A DNA stretch of 33,162 nucleotides from positions 1 to 33,162 of the forward strand of contig CAJOMP010000014.1 in the NCBI GenBank assembly GCA_905235785.1. Direction: 5' to 3'. A model generated the notes under the pieces. It did not search any database and was not told where the DNA came from. It saw only the letters and a program-made list of their open reading frames with translations. This DNA is from an uncultured Clostridia bacterium (lineage in GTDB: Bacteria > Bacillota > Clostridia > Christensenellales > Borkfalkiaceae). The translations under genes and the position numbers were made by a program. Below, piece by piece: positions 22,673 through 32,149 of this stretch; position 1 is the first letter of the stretch, and each line of letters opens with the position of its first letter.

Positions 22673-23653
22673 TTAAATGTAAGCCGATTCGCGGTCGATG
22701 ATTTTAACGATATAGTTAGTTATAAGCAAAGTTGCCGTGCCCACCACCGATTGCACAAGGCTTATCGCCGTGCCCGTACTGTAATTGAAATTGATAATCG
22801 ACATCTGATACACGAAAGTATCAAGCGTTTCGGTAGTCGACAAAAGCGCGCCGCTTATATCGTTCTGCGGAATAAACCAGAAAAGCCCGAAATCCGAACG
22901 GAAGATGCCGCCCATAGACATAATGAGAAGTATCGCGATTATTCTTTTTAAATGCGGCAATGAAACGTGCCACATTACCTTGATCTTTCCCGCGCCGTCG
23001 AGTTCCGCGGCTTCGACCAGCGACGAGTCCAAACTCTGCAAAGCCGAATAGTACATAATCAGCGAATAGCCCGTGTTTTTCCAGATATTGCAAAACAGCA
23101 GTATTATCGGCCAAAGCCCCGCGGACCTCGTTGCGAAAAATTCTACGGGGGTTCCACCGAACGCCTGTATTATGCTGTTTATAAGCCCGTTATCCGCCAA
23201 AATCGCGTCCGTACAGTACTGCACGATAACCCAGGAAATAAGGTACGGAAAAAAATATATGGTCTGAAACAGTTTAGTCGCAAAACGGCTCTTCATCTCG
23301 AACATAAACAGCGCCATTGCGATAGTCATTGGCGTTCCCACGCCTATGAACAACAGATTAAGTCCCAACGTGTTGCCTATCGCCCGCCAGATCTGTCCGT
23401 TTTTGAAAAAGTATTTAAAGTTTTCAAACCCTACCCAAGGACTTCCGAACAGCCCCAGGTAGCCTGTGTAATCCTGAAACGCCATCAAAAGCCATAAAAG
23501 CGGCACGACGGAAAAAACTATGATTTTTATGACCATCGGCAAACACATAAGAAGATATTCCCAGTTATCTTTTATCACCTGTTTTGCGCTTTTCTTTCCG
23601 TTTGAAACTTTCAAGTCGATCATCCCTTCCGAGTTTGCTTTTAAGTTCTTCAT
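22673..23653 (-). CDS. Carbohydrate ABC transporter permease (LplB/UgpA-type)
   Basis: The partner permease. The cytoplasmic N-terminus contains KKSAKQVIKDNWEYLL. The first helix is near residues 38-62 (VIKIIVFSVVPLLWLLMAF), five further helices follow, and the EAA loop is SLVEAAELDGAGKIKVMWHV. I chose the ATG at 23653 with GGAG 6 nt upstream. A TTG at 23665 is in frame but less likely. The gene lies 27 bp downstream of the beta-helix lipoprotein gene. With LplC and the solute-binding protein it makes a complete importer except for the ATPase. Confidence 0.92.
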   Translation of the reverse strand: MKNLKANSEGMIDLKVSNGKKSAKQVIKDNWEYLLMCLPMVIKIIVFSVVPLLWLLMAFQDYTGYLGLFGSPWVGFENFKYFFKNGQIWRAIGNTLGLNLLFIGVGTPMTIAMALFMFEMKSRFATKLFQTIYFFPYLISWVIVQYCTDAILADNGLINSIIQAFGGTPVEFFATRSAGLWPIILLFCNIWKNTGYSLIMYYSALQSLDSSLVEAAELDGAGKIKVMWHVSLPHLKRIIAILLIMSMGGIFRSDFGLFWFIPQNDISGALLSTTETLDTFVYQMSIINFNYSTGTAISLVQSVVGTATLLITNYIVKIIDRESAYI

Positions 23654-23680
23654 AAATTGCTCCAAATTACGGGTAAATTA

Positions 23681-26401
23681 TCAAAATATCGCCACTTCTG
23701 CTATAAAGAAGTAATCGCTGTTGCCTATGGGTCTGCAAATCTTAAACCCTTTGAATACCGTGTTTGCATACTCGGTTGCAGATATATCCAGAATAAGTGC
23801 GCCGAGCGGAGAATATGCTTCGTCTTCGCCGGATACGGAATATAACAGTATATCGTTGTCGTCTCGGTCGTAGCCGTGAATTTCAAAGTTTTTGCGGCAC
23901 TCCGGCTGATCTGCGTTCCCCGTTCTTCCGTACAAAACGAACGTGCTTATTTTCGACATCCCGTCAAGTTCAAAAGAAATCCACGGGTTAGTATCTTCCG
24001 ACCCCGACGACCATCCGGTAAACGTATTGTTATCGTCTATATCCTGAGGTCCCCATCCGGAAAGCGAACTGCTCGCATTAAACCCGCCGACTCTCAGACT
24101 CATCCTGCGCGTACGAAGCCGCGCAAGTCCCGTAAATCCGCCCCACTCTTCGTCAAAGCGCCCCTTCCGATTGTACGCATTGTCAACGTTAAGCGTTATA
24201 AACAGTCTGTTCGAAGTCGTTAAATCCTTACTGAAAAGGAACACTCCTCCCGAAGAATAATTTGCGGTTTTAAATACGATTTCTCCTTTGTTCCAACTAA
24301 TCACGTCATTTGCGTCAAGTTGAGTAAAAGTTTCGTCTTTGCCCTTTAACACCAAAACGCTGTTTTCACTGTCCATCGCTTCGCCGAAAATTCTCGCCTG
24401 CGTTTCGCTTTCCATATAAAAGCCGAATATCTTTTTTTGCGAATAAACGTTTTCAAATACTTCTTTGCTTGCGCCCGCGGCTTCTTTCACTTTGGACCCG
24501 TTGCCCGAAGATATTTCTTTTATTTCAAAGTTTCCGTCTTTCGCGTTGTCGGTAAAGTAATGCTGAACATCTCCGCCATAGATATAGTTGTTATAAACCT
24601 TGACCGTGTCGTCGGCATTGGTTCCGCCAACCCCCTGATCGAGATATATCGCCGAAAGCGCCCACTTTGCATGCCCGCGCTCTATAAGGTCGTTCGGAAA
24701 TTTCCAAACGGAATCGTAGATATTTTCCACATAGTTGTCGAACACCTTTGAATCGGGCTGACAGCCTACAAGGTATATGGCGCTTCCGTCGCTTAACAGG
24801 TTTATAGCGCCCGATATGTAGTTATAACTTATCTCGTTATTCGCAAGGAAAGGATATGCGTCGTCCGACCAACCCCAACCTACGGAAATTCCCGAATATT
24901 TGGTATTGTTTATGGTGTTATGGGAAATTTTACCGTTTAAGCAGTAGTTGAGCGCGACCGCGCAACCGCCGTATTCCTGCCACGCTATATCGGTGAAATA
25001 ATTGTGTTCTATATTTATGTCTTTGACAAACGACGCTTCGGACGTTTTTACCATACTTATCTCGTAATGAACAGCGCCGCTTAAAATCCCGTTGCCGCCA
25101 ACCGAACGGAAAAAGTTTCCGCTTATATTTATGTTCTGTGTACCCTCTATAAGGTCGATTGCCCCGCCGCCCAGAACCGCAAAGGTGTTGCCCGAAAAAG
25201 TTATGTTTTTAGCATATTCCAGATTTATTGCCGAATACGGTCTGCCGTCGTTTAAAGTTCCCGGACTGCGCTTATTGACTCCGTCGTCTTTATTGATCTG
25301 GTTTCCTATTTTACCGTCAATATGCGCGTTGTTCGAATATTTGAAGTTTAACCCTTCGAAATACACGTTGGAAACGGGCTGCGTAGCCGTGCCCCGTAAC
25401 GAAATCAGTTCTTCGGTATAGGGAATGCGCACGATCGTGTTTTCAACCGTTTCGTTGCCGCGCGGAATATAGTAAATCATACCTTCAACTTCCGAATACC
25501 AAAACTCGCCCCCAACGGACAGAAACGCCTTTGAGTTTTCAAAATGATAACTTTGCCTTTCTTTGACTTGCGGAGAAGAACGCCCGAACACCCCGATGTC
25601 CGAACTTGACAGTTTTACGCGCGTCGTCCCATCGCCTTTGCTTTGAAGCCCGCTTATACGGAGATACGATTCCGCCCACATTATCTGCACAACGAACGTG
25701 CTGCCTACGATTTCTTCTTCGGTAAAATTTCCTAAATCTTTCGAGTCGATTATTATTTCCTTGGGCGTTTCGTCCCAGTTAAGCAAGCGCAGGTATTCGC
25801 CGCTGTCCGGATAGCGCGCGCGAATAGCGTAGTCGTCGCCAACGTAAAGTTGATTTATGCGCGTGGCGCAGGGAATTTTCCATATTCTGCCGAGTTTTGC
25901 GTCTTGCTCTTCCGAAATGTCGCCTTTATTCACGCGGCGCGAACCGCTTATCGTCGCCTTGCCGACGTTTTCCGCTCTGATAAACAGTTTGTTTCCGTTA
26001 GCAACGTCCGCGGGAAAGATACTCATTTCGCCGGAAAAGAAGTATTCGCCGTCCGCCACTTCTATAACGCAATCGCTTTGCCCGCCGCCCGCGACGTAAT
26101 TACGGGTTAAAATTTGCGCTTGTTTTATTGAACTTACGGCGGTTTCTTTGGTTCTTCCGTCGTTAGAGTTGTTGCCGTTCGGTGAAACGTAAACCTTAAA
26201 CGCGTCGCCAGCAACGGGAGAGTAGTCGCAATTCAAAGTACCGTTAAGCGGCGTCGCCTTGTGAGAATTTACTTCGCCGGCGTCCGTCAATTGCCAAATG
26301 CTTATACCATTGGAACAAGCGGCGGACGCGACCGCAAGAATTGCCGCCGTGATAACGCCGACTATTGCGGTCAGTATGATTTTTAATCTTTTCCCTTTCA
26401 T
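23681..26401 (-). CDS. Lipoprotein with GH141-like beta-helix and discoidin-like C-terminal domain
   Basis: A 906-aa cell-surface enzyme. A signal peptide of type II (MKGKRLKIILTAIVG...) ends in lipobox VASAAC near residue 29. A segment with KVYVSPNGNNSNDGRT and VIEVADGEYFF opens the beta-helix domain, a standard opening for this group. Its right-handed helix runs to about 630, with SGISVGWGWS (about 503) and LSDGSAIYLVG (about 538). Both are shared with the cytoplasmic 652-aa paralogue. The C-terminal 130 residues (ISFELDGMSKISTFVLYGR..., FEIHGYDRDDND) look like an F5/8 type C (CBM32-like) carbohydrate-binding domain. GGGGGA precedes the ATG, which overlaps the AraC stop by four bases (ATGA). 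It probably cleaves or debranches the target glycan outside the cell before import. Confidence 0.82.
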   Translation of the reverse strand: MKGKRLKIILTAIVGVITAAILAVASAACSNGISIWQLTDAGEVNSHKATPLNGTLNCDYSPVAGDAFKVYVSPNGNNSNDGRTKETAVSSIKQAQILTRNYVAGGGQSDCVIEVADGEYFFSGEMSIFPADVANGNKLFIRAENVGKATISGSRRVNKGDISEEQDAKLGRIWKIPCATRINQLYVGDDYAIRARYPDSGEYLRLLNWDETPKEIIIDSKDLGNFTEEEIVGSTFVVQIMWAESYLRISGLQSKGDGTTRVKLSSSDIGVFGRSSPQVKERQSYHFENSKAFLSVGGEFWYSEVEGMIYYIPRGNETVENTIVRIPYTEELISLRGTATQPVSNVYFEGLNFKYSNNAHIDGKIGNQINKDDGVNKRSPGTLNDGRPYSAINLEYAKNITFSGNTFAVLGGGAIDLIEGTQNINISGNFFRSVGGNGILSGAVHYEISMVKTSEASFVKDINIEHNYFTDIAWQEYGGCAVALNYCLNGKISHNTINNTKYSGISVGWGWSDDAYPFLANNEISYNYISGAINLLSDGSAIYLVGCQPDSKVFDNYVENIYDSVWKFPNDLIERGHAKWALSAIYLDQGVGGTNADDTVKVYNNYIYGGDVQHYFTDNAKDGNFEIKEISSGNGSKVKEAAGASKEVFENVYSQKKIFGFYMESETQARIFGEAMDSENSVLVLKGKDETFTQLDANDVISWNKGEIVFKTANYSSGGVFLFSKDLTTSNRLFITLNVDNAYNRKGRFDEEWGGFTGLARLRTRRMSLRVGGFNASSSLSGWGPQDIDDNNTFTGWSSGSEDTNPWISFELDGMSKISTFVLYGRTGNADQPECRKNFEIHGYDRDDNDILLYSVSGEDEAYSPLGALILDISATEYANTVFKGFKICRPIGNSDYFFIAEVAIF

Positions 26402-27351
26402 TTCAAATCCCCCTTCTCCTGTTTATGTTTTTTCTTATATACCGTTCCGAACATCTTACGGTATTCCATAGGCGCGTATCCGTAATACGCCTTGAAACTT
26501 TTGCAAAAGTTCGGATATTCGGGCATCCCCACCCTGAAACATATTTCGCGGCAGGTAAGCGTCGTTTCCGAAAGCAACGCCGCCGCCCTGTCCATACGAT
26601 AATTTTTAAGATACCTGACAACCGAAACATTGAATTTCTTTTTGAACATTCTGTAAAGACTTGTCCTGTCGAGATTAACGTGTTCCGCTATTCTCTGAAC
26701 GGACAAATCGTCCTTTGAAATATTTTCCTTTATGAAGGCAATCGCTTGATTTAACACCGACAGATTCTGTTTTCTCTGTTGCGCGGAAGAACTTACGCCC
26801 TTTTCTTTAAGCATTTCGGAAAGCAACGCGTAAAATTTGCCGAGCACTTTATATTCGCTCCACAACGCACCCGTAGGATACTGTTTGCATATGCCTTTTA
26901 TGCAACGCTCTATTGTTTCGGGATTGTCCGCGCGGAATATATATCCGTCCTCAAAGCCGATTTCCGCCATAACGGTTTTGGCGATCGTCCCGTGAAAAGC
27001 CACGAAATAATATTCCCACGGATCGTATTTGTCCGCCTGATAGAAAGTGGTTTCGCCGGGCTTTATTAAAAATCCTTCGCCGCTATTCAAACGGTATTCT
27101 TTGGTTTCGGTCCTGTATATCCCGCAACCCTTCACGATATAATGGAACAAATAATATTCCCTTGCGCTGGGCCCGTAGTAGTGCGAGTTCGGACATTTGT
27201 GGTGACCGTACTGATACACCATAAGATCGCCGTTAAGTCGCATCGCTGTGTAAAACAGTTCGGCACTTTTTATAACGCTTCGAACGTGTCTTTCACTTTC
27301 GTGTCTTACGCGTGTGTTTCTTTTTGCATGTTTTTTCTTTTCGTTCGCCAT
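26398..27351 (-). CDS. AraC-family transcriptional regulator
   Basis: A ligand-responsive activator or repressor of the glycan operon. The N-terminal cupin-like sensor domain (about 60-160) contains YYLFHYIVKGCGIYRTETKE and LNSGEGFLIKPGETTFYQAD. The C-terminal double HTH (about 205-305) shows HVNLDRTSLYRMFKKKFNVS and FRVGMPEYPNFCKSFKAYYG. The first 30 residues are very basic. GGGAAG lies about 10 nt before the ATG at 27351. It is embedded in the operon, coupled by ATGA overlap to the beta-helix lipoprotein, so its level follows operon expression. Its inducer is presumably an imported oligosaccharide. Confidence 0.93.
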   Translation of the reverse strand: MANEKKKHAKRNTRVRHESERHVRSVIKSAELFYTAMRLNGDLMVYQYGHHKCPNSHYYGPSAREYYLFHYIVKGCGIYRTETKEYRLNSGEGFLIKPGETTFYQADKYDPWEYYFVAFHGTIAKTVMAEIGFEDGYIFRADNPETIERCIKGICKQYPTGALWSEYKVLGKFYALLSEMLKEKGVSSSAQQRKQNLSVLNQAIAFIKENISKDDLSVQRIAEHVNLDRTSLYRMFKKKFNVSVVRYLKNYRMDRAAALLSETTLTCREICFRVGMPEYPNFCKSFKAYYGYAPMEYRKMFGTVYKKKHKQEKGDLK

Positions 27352-27396
27352 AGCGCATTTCTTCCCGTTTTTATAAAAAGTATTTTATTTTTTAGG

Positions 27397-27531
27397 CTAC
27401 CACGGTGAATAAACGAAGTCGTCGTCTTCGTCGTGCCCCGTATCATTCGGCTGATATCCTGATTCCATTATGACCGAATTTGCGTCCAAAATCAATATAG
27501 TAAATGAAATTCCCAAATATTTCTTTTTCAT
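27397..27531 (-). CDS. 44-aa small protein with strong Shine-Dalgarno, unknown
   Basis: A short frame starts with the ATG at 27531, 1 bp after the stop of the 1534-aa gene, and ends with TAG at 27399-27397. An ideal AAGGAGGAT lies 5 nt upstream, inside the last codons of the larger gene. The peptide starts MKKKYLGISFTILILDANS (basic then hydrophobic), followed by the acidic tail HDEDDDFVYSPW. The N-terminus resembles a short signal or membrane segment. I do not recognise it. It lies between a secreted protein gene and the AraC regulator, which starts 45 bp further on. The strong ribosome site in tight operon context supports translation, but the product could also be a leader or coupling peptide. 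Confidence 0.5.
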   Translation of the reverse strand: MKKKYLGISFTILILDANSVIMESGYQPNDTGHDEDDDFVYSPW

Positions 27532-27532
27532 T

Positions 27533-30500
27533 TTATCCTCCTTGTACGTACCCGTTAAGCGTTTCCGCCGCCTGAGCGTCGTATTGGCTGAAAGCGCCGT
27601 TTCTTGCCACCGAATACCGCGTCGAATAAACTAAACTCACGTCGTTGAGCGCCGCTTGAGCGACTTCCGCAATGCTCCGAGCGTTATCGCCGACCAAAGC
27701 GTACAATGTTTTGTCCGTGCCGTCGGCGTAAGTTATCGTCATATAAGAACGCGCCGCAAACCTATCGTTATATACGCTTTTACTCATCCCTACAAGCGCT
27801 AAATTGAAAGTAAGATTGCCGTATTCCGTTTTTTGAACCGTGCTTGCCACGTTTACGCTCATAACCTCCGTATCGGCGGTTATTAGTCCGTAGTTTACCT
27901 TGCCGTTTACGGACACGTCTTCCGCTTTAACGATCACCGTACCGAGCCTTACGTTAAGCCCTTTTGCGGTAAGATATTCGTAATCGCTTTGAATCAAATG
28001 CGCAGTGAACCTTAATCCGCTTGGATTTTTAACTCTTACCGCAGCGCCGTTTAGCATATAGAATCCGACGAACACCGCCGACGCCGTTATATCGCGATCG
28101 AGCGTTAAAACGTACCCCGCCGGATACACGTTTCCGCCTATTTCATAGCCCACGAACAACATACCAGACCTTTCAAGCATCGGCAGAGTAAAGGTTGCGT
28201 TTTTCACGCTGACCACATTAAGGATCGTATTGTCGTCGCTATCGGTTATCGTCAACGAGTACTTAAACGGCGCGTAAGTTCCGACCGTATCGTCCGTTCT
28301 GTACCAACCGACGGTAACACCGTTGTAATTTACGGGCGTGCCGTTAAGGCTGTTGCCGTAGCCTGCGTTATAAAGTTCGGTAATTATCGCCGAAGCCGCA
28401 ACGGACTCCGCATTGAACGCATTGCCCGTAGAGTAATTTACCGTGGTTCCCGACGAAGTGTAAAGATTTGCCTCGAACTTGGCGTAATTTACGCCGAAAC
28501 TTTGCATAAACACTATTATCTTGTCGCCGCTATCAACGCAAAGCGCCCCTATATCCGACAGCGGGAACTGCTGCTGCCCGCCTTTAATTACGTATTCTAC
28601 GCTTTTAGCCCTTAAAGTTATGCCCTGATTACCGCCCGCAGACGGCACTTGCACGTCCGCGTCTTTCGGGAACCAGCGTTTTGCCGTACCGTCAGCGCTT
28701 ACTACAAACGCGCTTAAATAGAACCAGGAACTTGCGTTGGTCCGCACGAACGCCGTATTGTCGAAACGGAACACTCCGTCTTCCGCAATATCGAACGCCG
28801 CGGCGTAGCCGTAAGTCGAATCGTTTATACCGAAGTTGTTGGAATTCATACCAAGCGCCGAATCTCCGTTCTCGAATACGTACATACCGCCCCACATATC
28901 CGTTCTGCCATTTGCGCCCGCAAAAGAGTTTATCTCCGGCAATAAAACCGTTTCGAGTCCGTTTTTGGCAAGTTCAAAATCGTAATCCGCAGGATTTAAT
29001 TCCACGGAAAACTGATTGCATGTGCGGAAATAACCTTTCTCCGCCGCGGAATAGTAGGAAACGTTTATTCTGTTTCCGGTTTCCGCAAAGTTTAGGAGCG
29101 CGAACACTCCCGTTTGTCTGCTGCCGAAAAATTCCATACGCGACTCGTCTATCATAACCTGATAAACTTTGTTGCCATTGTCGCCGATTCTTTCGGATTT
29201 TACAACGTTTACGCCGTTAGCGTGCCCGCATAAAACCATTATTACGTTTTTGTGTTTGCTCGCGCACTTTTCCCACACGGCTACGCCGTTATTGTTCTGC
29301 GCGCCGCCTAACGTGTTCGTAAGAAGTTTTCCGTCCGCGCCTATGTACGCGTGGGTGGTAATTATTACTCTTTTTTCGGGATTTGCCGAAATCAGCGCGT
29401 TCGCCCAGTTAAGTTCCGCGTCTGTCGGTTCTAAATCCAAAGAAATTATAAGATATTTGCGTCCGTCGGCGTTAAAAGTGTAATACGCCGAGTGCATGTC
29501 CGAACTATTGTACGTTCCGTCCGCAAGCGCGGCGTAATCCGAGTAAGAATACCCCGCGTCATAAAGCCCCGTATGCGTCGCGTCGAACCCGCCGTCGTGA
29601 TTGCCGCGGTTCAACGACCAGCGTATGCCCGCAGTAGTCAACATATCCATAAACGACATACCGTATTCAAGTTCCTTAACCCCTTTCGTGCTTGCCTGCG
29701 CGTTGTTCAGATTGTCCGTCATATTGCCCATATGCATTACAAATTCAAGATTAAGCGCGTTTTTGTTGTCGATAAGCCAACGCACGTTTTTATAGAATAC
29801 GTTATAAGTTTGATCGTAATTTTCGTCGTAAAGGTCGCGCCCCTGCCCGTCTTCGGCTTTCGCAAGCATCATCTGCGTGTTCCCGAGAACCGCAACGGTA
29901 AATCCGTCCGAAACGGTATAATCTTCCGCCTGCGCACTCTTCCAGCCGTACGCGTCGAAAGCGCCTATGCCCGTCTGCTCGTAATATTCGCCCGTCTCTC
30001 CGCTTAAAAAGTCTACGCAACCCAACAAGTTGCCCGCTTTAAAGCCCTTAATGTCGGACACTATCGCGCTTAAAGGCAACACTTCCGAATAAACTCTCGC
30101 GTTCGCGATATACCCTTTGAATTTAGGATTTTCGTTTAAGGATAATACGAAGTCGTCGGTATAATCCGAACCTATCATTGCGGGAACTTTCATATTTATA
30201 TCTGCGAGCGCGCCGTCGTCTACGTATTTTCTTCCAGCCAACACGCCGTTAATATAACAATTTATAACGTTAACGCGCACGTCCCGCGTAAACGCAAGAT
30301 GTATCCATTTGTCTGTTCTTACGTCGACGTTTTTAACTGTGAAAGACGCTTTTTCGGTTTTAGACACTCTCCACACAAACCGCGGATTTCCGTTTGAAGT
30401 TATTTCCATCGAGAAAGAATCGTCAGAATCGTAAATCCCTTGCTCGTGCGAAGTTTTGCCCATATTCCCGATAACCGTGCCGATATGCCGATTGTCGGCG

Positions 30501-32137
30501 ATATCCGTCGCGACTTTTATCCACGCCGCAACGGTGGACGGCGAAGCGAACGTTTTGCCGAACGCCACCCCTTCGCTATCCGAAAAATCTTTACCGTGAG
30601 AACCCACGTACGGGGTATAATCGATAAGACTTGCAAACTTGCGTTCCGCAGCCGAAAGAGTTCCGTAATTAGAAACGAGCGTTTGCTTTTCCGTAGGCAA
30701 AGCATTGTATACGCTCCGCGCGTACGCTATGCTCTTTTCGCTTGCAACGGTTACTTCGCCGATATTTTTAATAGCGCGTATCGCCCTGTGTTCACCCGAT
30801 TCCGTTTCGGGAAGCGCCGTGCCCAAAATTTTCAGATTGCATACGGTAAGCGTGCCGCTTGAAGAATAATTTGCGCCCGAAACGGGATTTGCCACGATAT
30901 CGAAACGCCATACGTTTCCAAGCGCCGCGACCTTAAAATCGCCTGTCGAACCGTTTAATTCGGTACCGAACCTGTACCCTATTTTTTCAAGGTTTACCAC
31001 GGGGAAAATAACCGTACCGTCAAAGCCCGCGGGGATTATCGCTTCACCGCGGTTGAATTCGCCCGCCGTAAGCGTGCCCGTTGTAATAGAATTCCCGCTT
31101 ACCGCATAGTATTCGGTATACGCGCCCGCGGTCCATACGGCACCGTAAACGTTTTCGTCGCTTATAAGCATCTCGAACCCGACGCCCGCACTGTCGCCAA
31201 GGCCGTTGTTTACGTCAAAACTTATATACTCCGCGCCCGAAAAGTCGGGGCCCCAGATAAAACTTTGCTGTTTTGCGGTAAAATTGTCGCCCTGAACGGT
31301 AGCGACGTTTGTCTGTATAACTTTAACGTCGTAGTCCGAAAAAGTATCGGACGGAACGGCGTTTTCGTCGTTATGATCGTTATAAGCCGTTATGTATTCG
31401 TAAGTTATAACGTCGGATTTGACGGCGGCTTCTCCGTAGAACTCTCTTAAAGTTTCCGGAATCGCCGCTCCCGCCGTGTCGGAACTTACGTAAGACACCC
31501 CGGTATCGGTATAATTGACGCTTACGCCGCTTGCGGGGCCGCCGTCATACAGAAAACTTATGCCGCCGCCCAAAACCGCGGTACACCAACTGCCGTTGTT
31601 GGCGTTTCTCACTATTATTTTTATCTTATCGCCAGCCATAACGTTTACGTAATCGTTTACGGAAACGGTGTTAAAGCCCGTACCCGCGCCGTTAAGTTGG
31701 CCGTTTAAATAAAGCCAAGTCCCGTCCGCGGGATAAATAACCTGATTCAGTCCCGTTCTCGCATGTTCGTGAACTATTCTGAAATAGAGTTCGGCAGTTC
31801 CTTGCGTATACTGTTTGCGTATAGTAGTGTTAAGCCTGACTTCCGCAAGCGACGGAAAATGCCAGACGGTCATAACGGGCGCGGCGAAGGATTCGACGAA
31901 AGTTCCGTTCGCATACATCTGCGCGTTGCCCGCCGAACTGCGCCCGTTTATTGCGGAATTGAACGCAAGTTCGTTAGTATCCATATTCATATAAGTTACG
32001 GACGGTTCGGCAACCGTCTGCCTACCGCCGTTTACGCCTAAACCGAAGGCGAAACACGAAAAACATAAAACCGCAAGCGCAAACAATTGCGCCATTAAAA
32101 TGCCTTTGACTTTTTTATTTCTTAAACCGATTTTCAT
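27533..32137 (-). CDS. 1534-aa secreted LamG / degenerate metallophosphoesterase-like protein
   Basis: A very large exported protein. The signal sequence is in the first 42 residues (LMAQLFALAVLCFSCFAFGLG). After beta-rich domains, a LamG/concanavalin-like domain (about 509-690) shows KWIHLAFTRD and CYINGVLAGRKY. A calcineurin-like phosphoesterase fold follows (about 745-1045). It keeps GNHDG (about 844) and ITTHAY (about 927). The usual metal-binding GD in GDTQ and GDxTD read GNTQ (about 752) and GNMTDN (about 802), and the final GHxH reads CGHANG (about 968). It is therefore probably impaired or altered in catalysis. A further domain and a C-terminal block (KNPSGLRFTAHL, SYMTITYADG) complete it. 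No LPXTG or C-terminal helix is seen. AAGGAGAG precedes the ATG. A role in surface glycan binding is likely, but unproven. Confidence 0.82.
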   Translation of the reverse strand: MKIGLRNKKVKGILMAQLFALAVLCFSCFAFGLGVNGGRQTVAEPSVTYMNMDTNELAFNSAINGRSSAGNAQMYANGTFVESFAAPVMTVWHFPSLAEVRLNTTIRKQYTQGTAELYFRIVHEHARTGLNQVIYPADGTWLYLNGQLNGAGTGFNTVSVNDYVNVMAGDKIKIIVRNANNGSWCTAVLGGGISFLYDGGPASGVSVNYTDTGVSYVSSDTAGAAIPETLREFYGEAAVKSDVITYEYITAYNDHNDENAVPSDTFSDYDVKVIQTNVATVQGDNFTAKQQSFIWGPDFSGAEYISFDVNNGLGDSAGVGFEMLISDENVYGAVWTAGAYTEYYAVSGNSITTGTLTAGEFNRGEAIIPAGFDGTVIFPVVNLEKIGYRFGTELNGSTGDFKVAALGNVWRFDIVANPVSGANYSSSGTLTVCNLKILGTALPETESGEHRAIRAIKNIGEVTVASEKSIAYARSVYNALPTEKQTLVSNYGTLSAAERKFASLIDYTPYVGSHGKDFSDSEGVAFGKTFASPSTVAAWIKVATDIADNRHIGTVIGNMGKTSHEQGIYDSDDSFSMEITSNGNPRFVWRVSKTEKASFTVKNVDVRTDKWIHLAFTRDVRVNVINCYINGVLAGRKYVDDGALADINMKVPAMIGSDYTDDFVLSLNENPKFKGYIANARVYSEVLPLSAIVSDIKGFKAGNLLGCVDFLSGETGEYYEQTGIGAFDAYGWKSAQAEDYTVSDGFTVAVLGNTQMMLAKAEDGQGRDLYDENYDQTYNVFYKNVRWLIDNKNALNLEFVMHMGNMTDNLNNAQASTKGVKELEYGMSFMDMLTTAGIRWSLNRGNHDGGFDATHTGLYDAGYSYSDYAALADGTYNSSDMHSAYYTFNADGRKYLIISLDLEPTDAELNWANALISANPEKRVIITTHAYIGADGKLLTNTLGGAQNNNGVAVWEKCASKHKNVIMVLCGHANGVNVVKSERIGDNGNKVYQVMIDESRMEFFGSRQTGVFALLNFAETGNRINVSYYSAAEKGYFRTCNQFSVELNPADYDFELAKNGLETVLLPEINSFAGANGRTDMWGGMYVFENGDSALGMNSNNFGINDSTYGYAAAFDIAEDGVFRFDNTAFVRTNASSWFYLSAFVVSADGTAKRWFPKDADVQVPSAGGNQGITLRAKSVEYVIKGGQQQFPLSDIGALCVDSGDKIIVFMQSFGVNYAKFEANLYTSSGTTVNYSTGNAFNAESVAASAIITELYNAGYGNSLNGTPVNYNGVTVGWYRTDDTVGTYAPFKYSLTITDSDDNTILNVVSVKNATFTLPMLERSGMLFVGYEIGGNVYPAGYVLTLDRDITASAVFVGFYMLNGAAVRVKNPSGLRFTAHLIQSDYEYLTAKGLNVRLGTVIVKAEDVSVNGKVNYGLITADTEVMSVNVASTVQKTEYGNLTFNLALVGMSKSVYNDRFAARSYMTITYADGTDKTLYALVGDNARSIAEVAQAALNDVSLVYSTRYSVARNGAFSQYDAQAAETLNGYVQGG

Positions 32138-32149
32138 TTCTTTCTCTCC

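Noticed and set aside
27400..27440. Palindromic regulatory site (ACGAAG...CTTCGT) before the AraC gene
   Set aside because: It is formed by the Asp/Glu-rich codon repeats (GAC/GAA) of the 44-aa frame and is imperfect.
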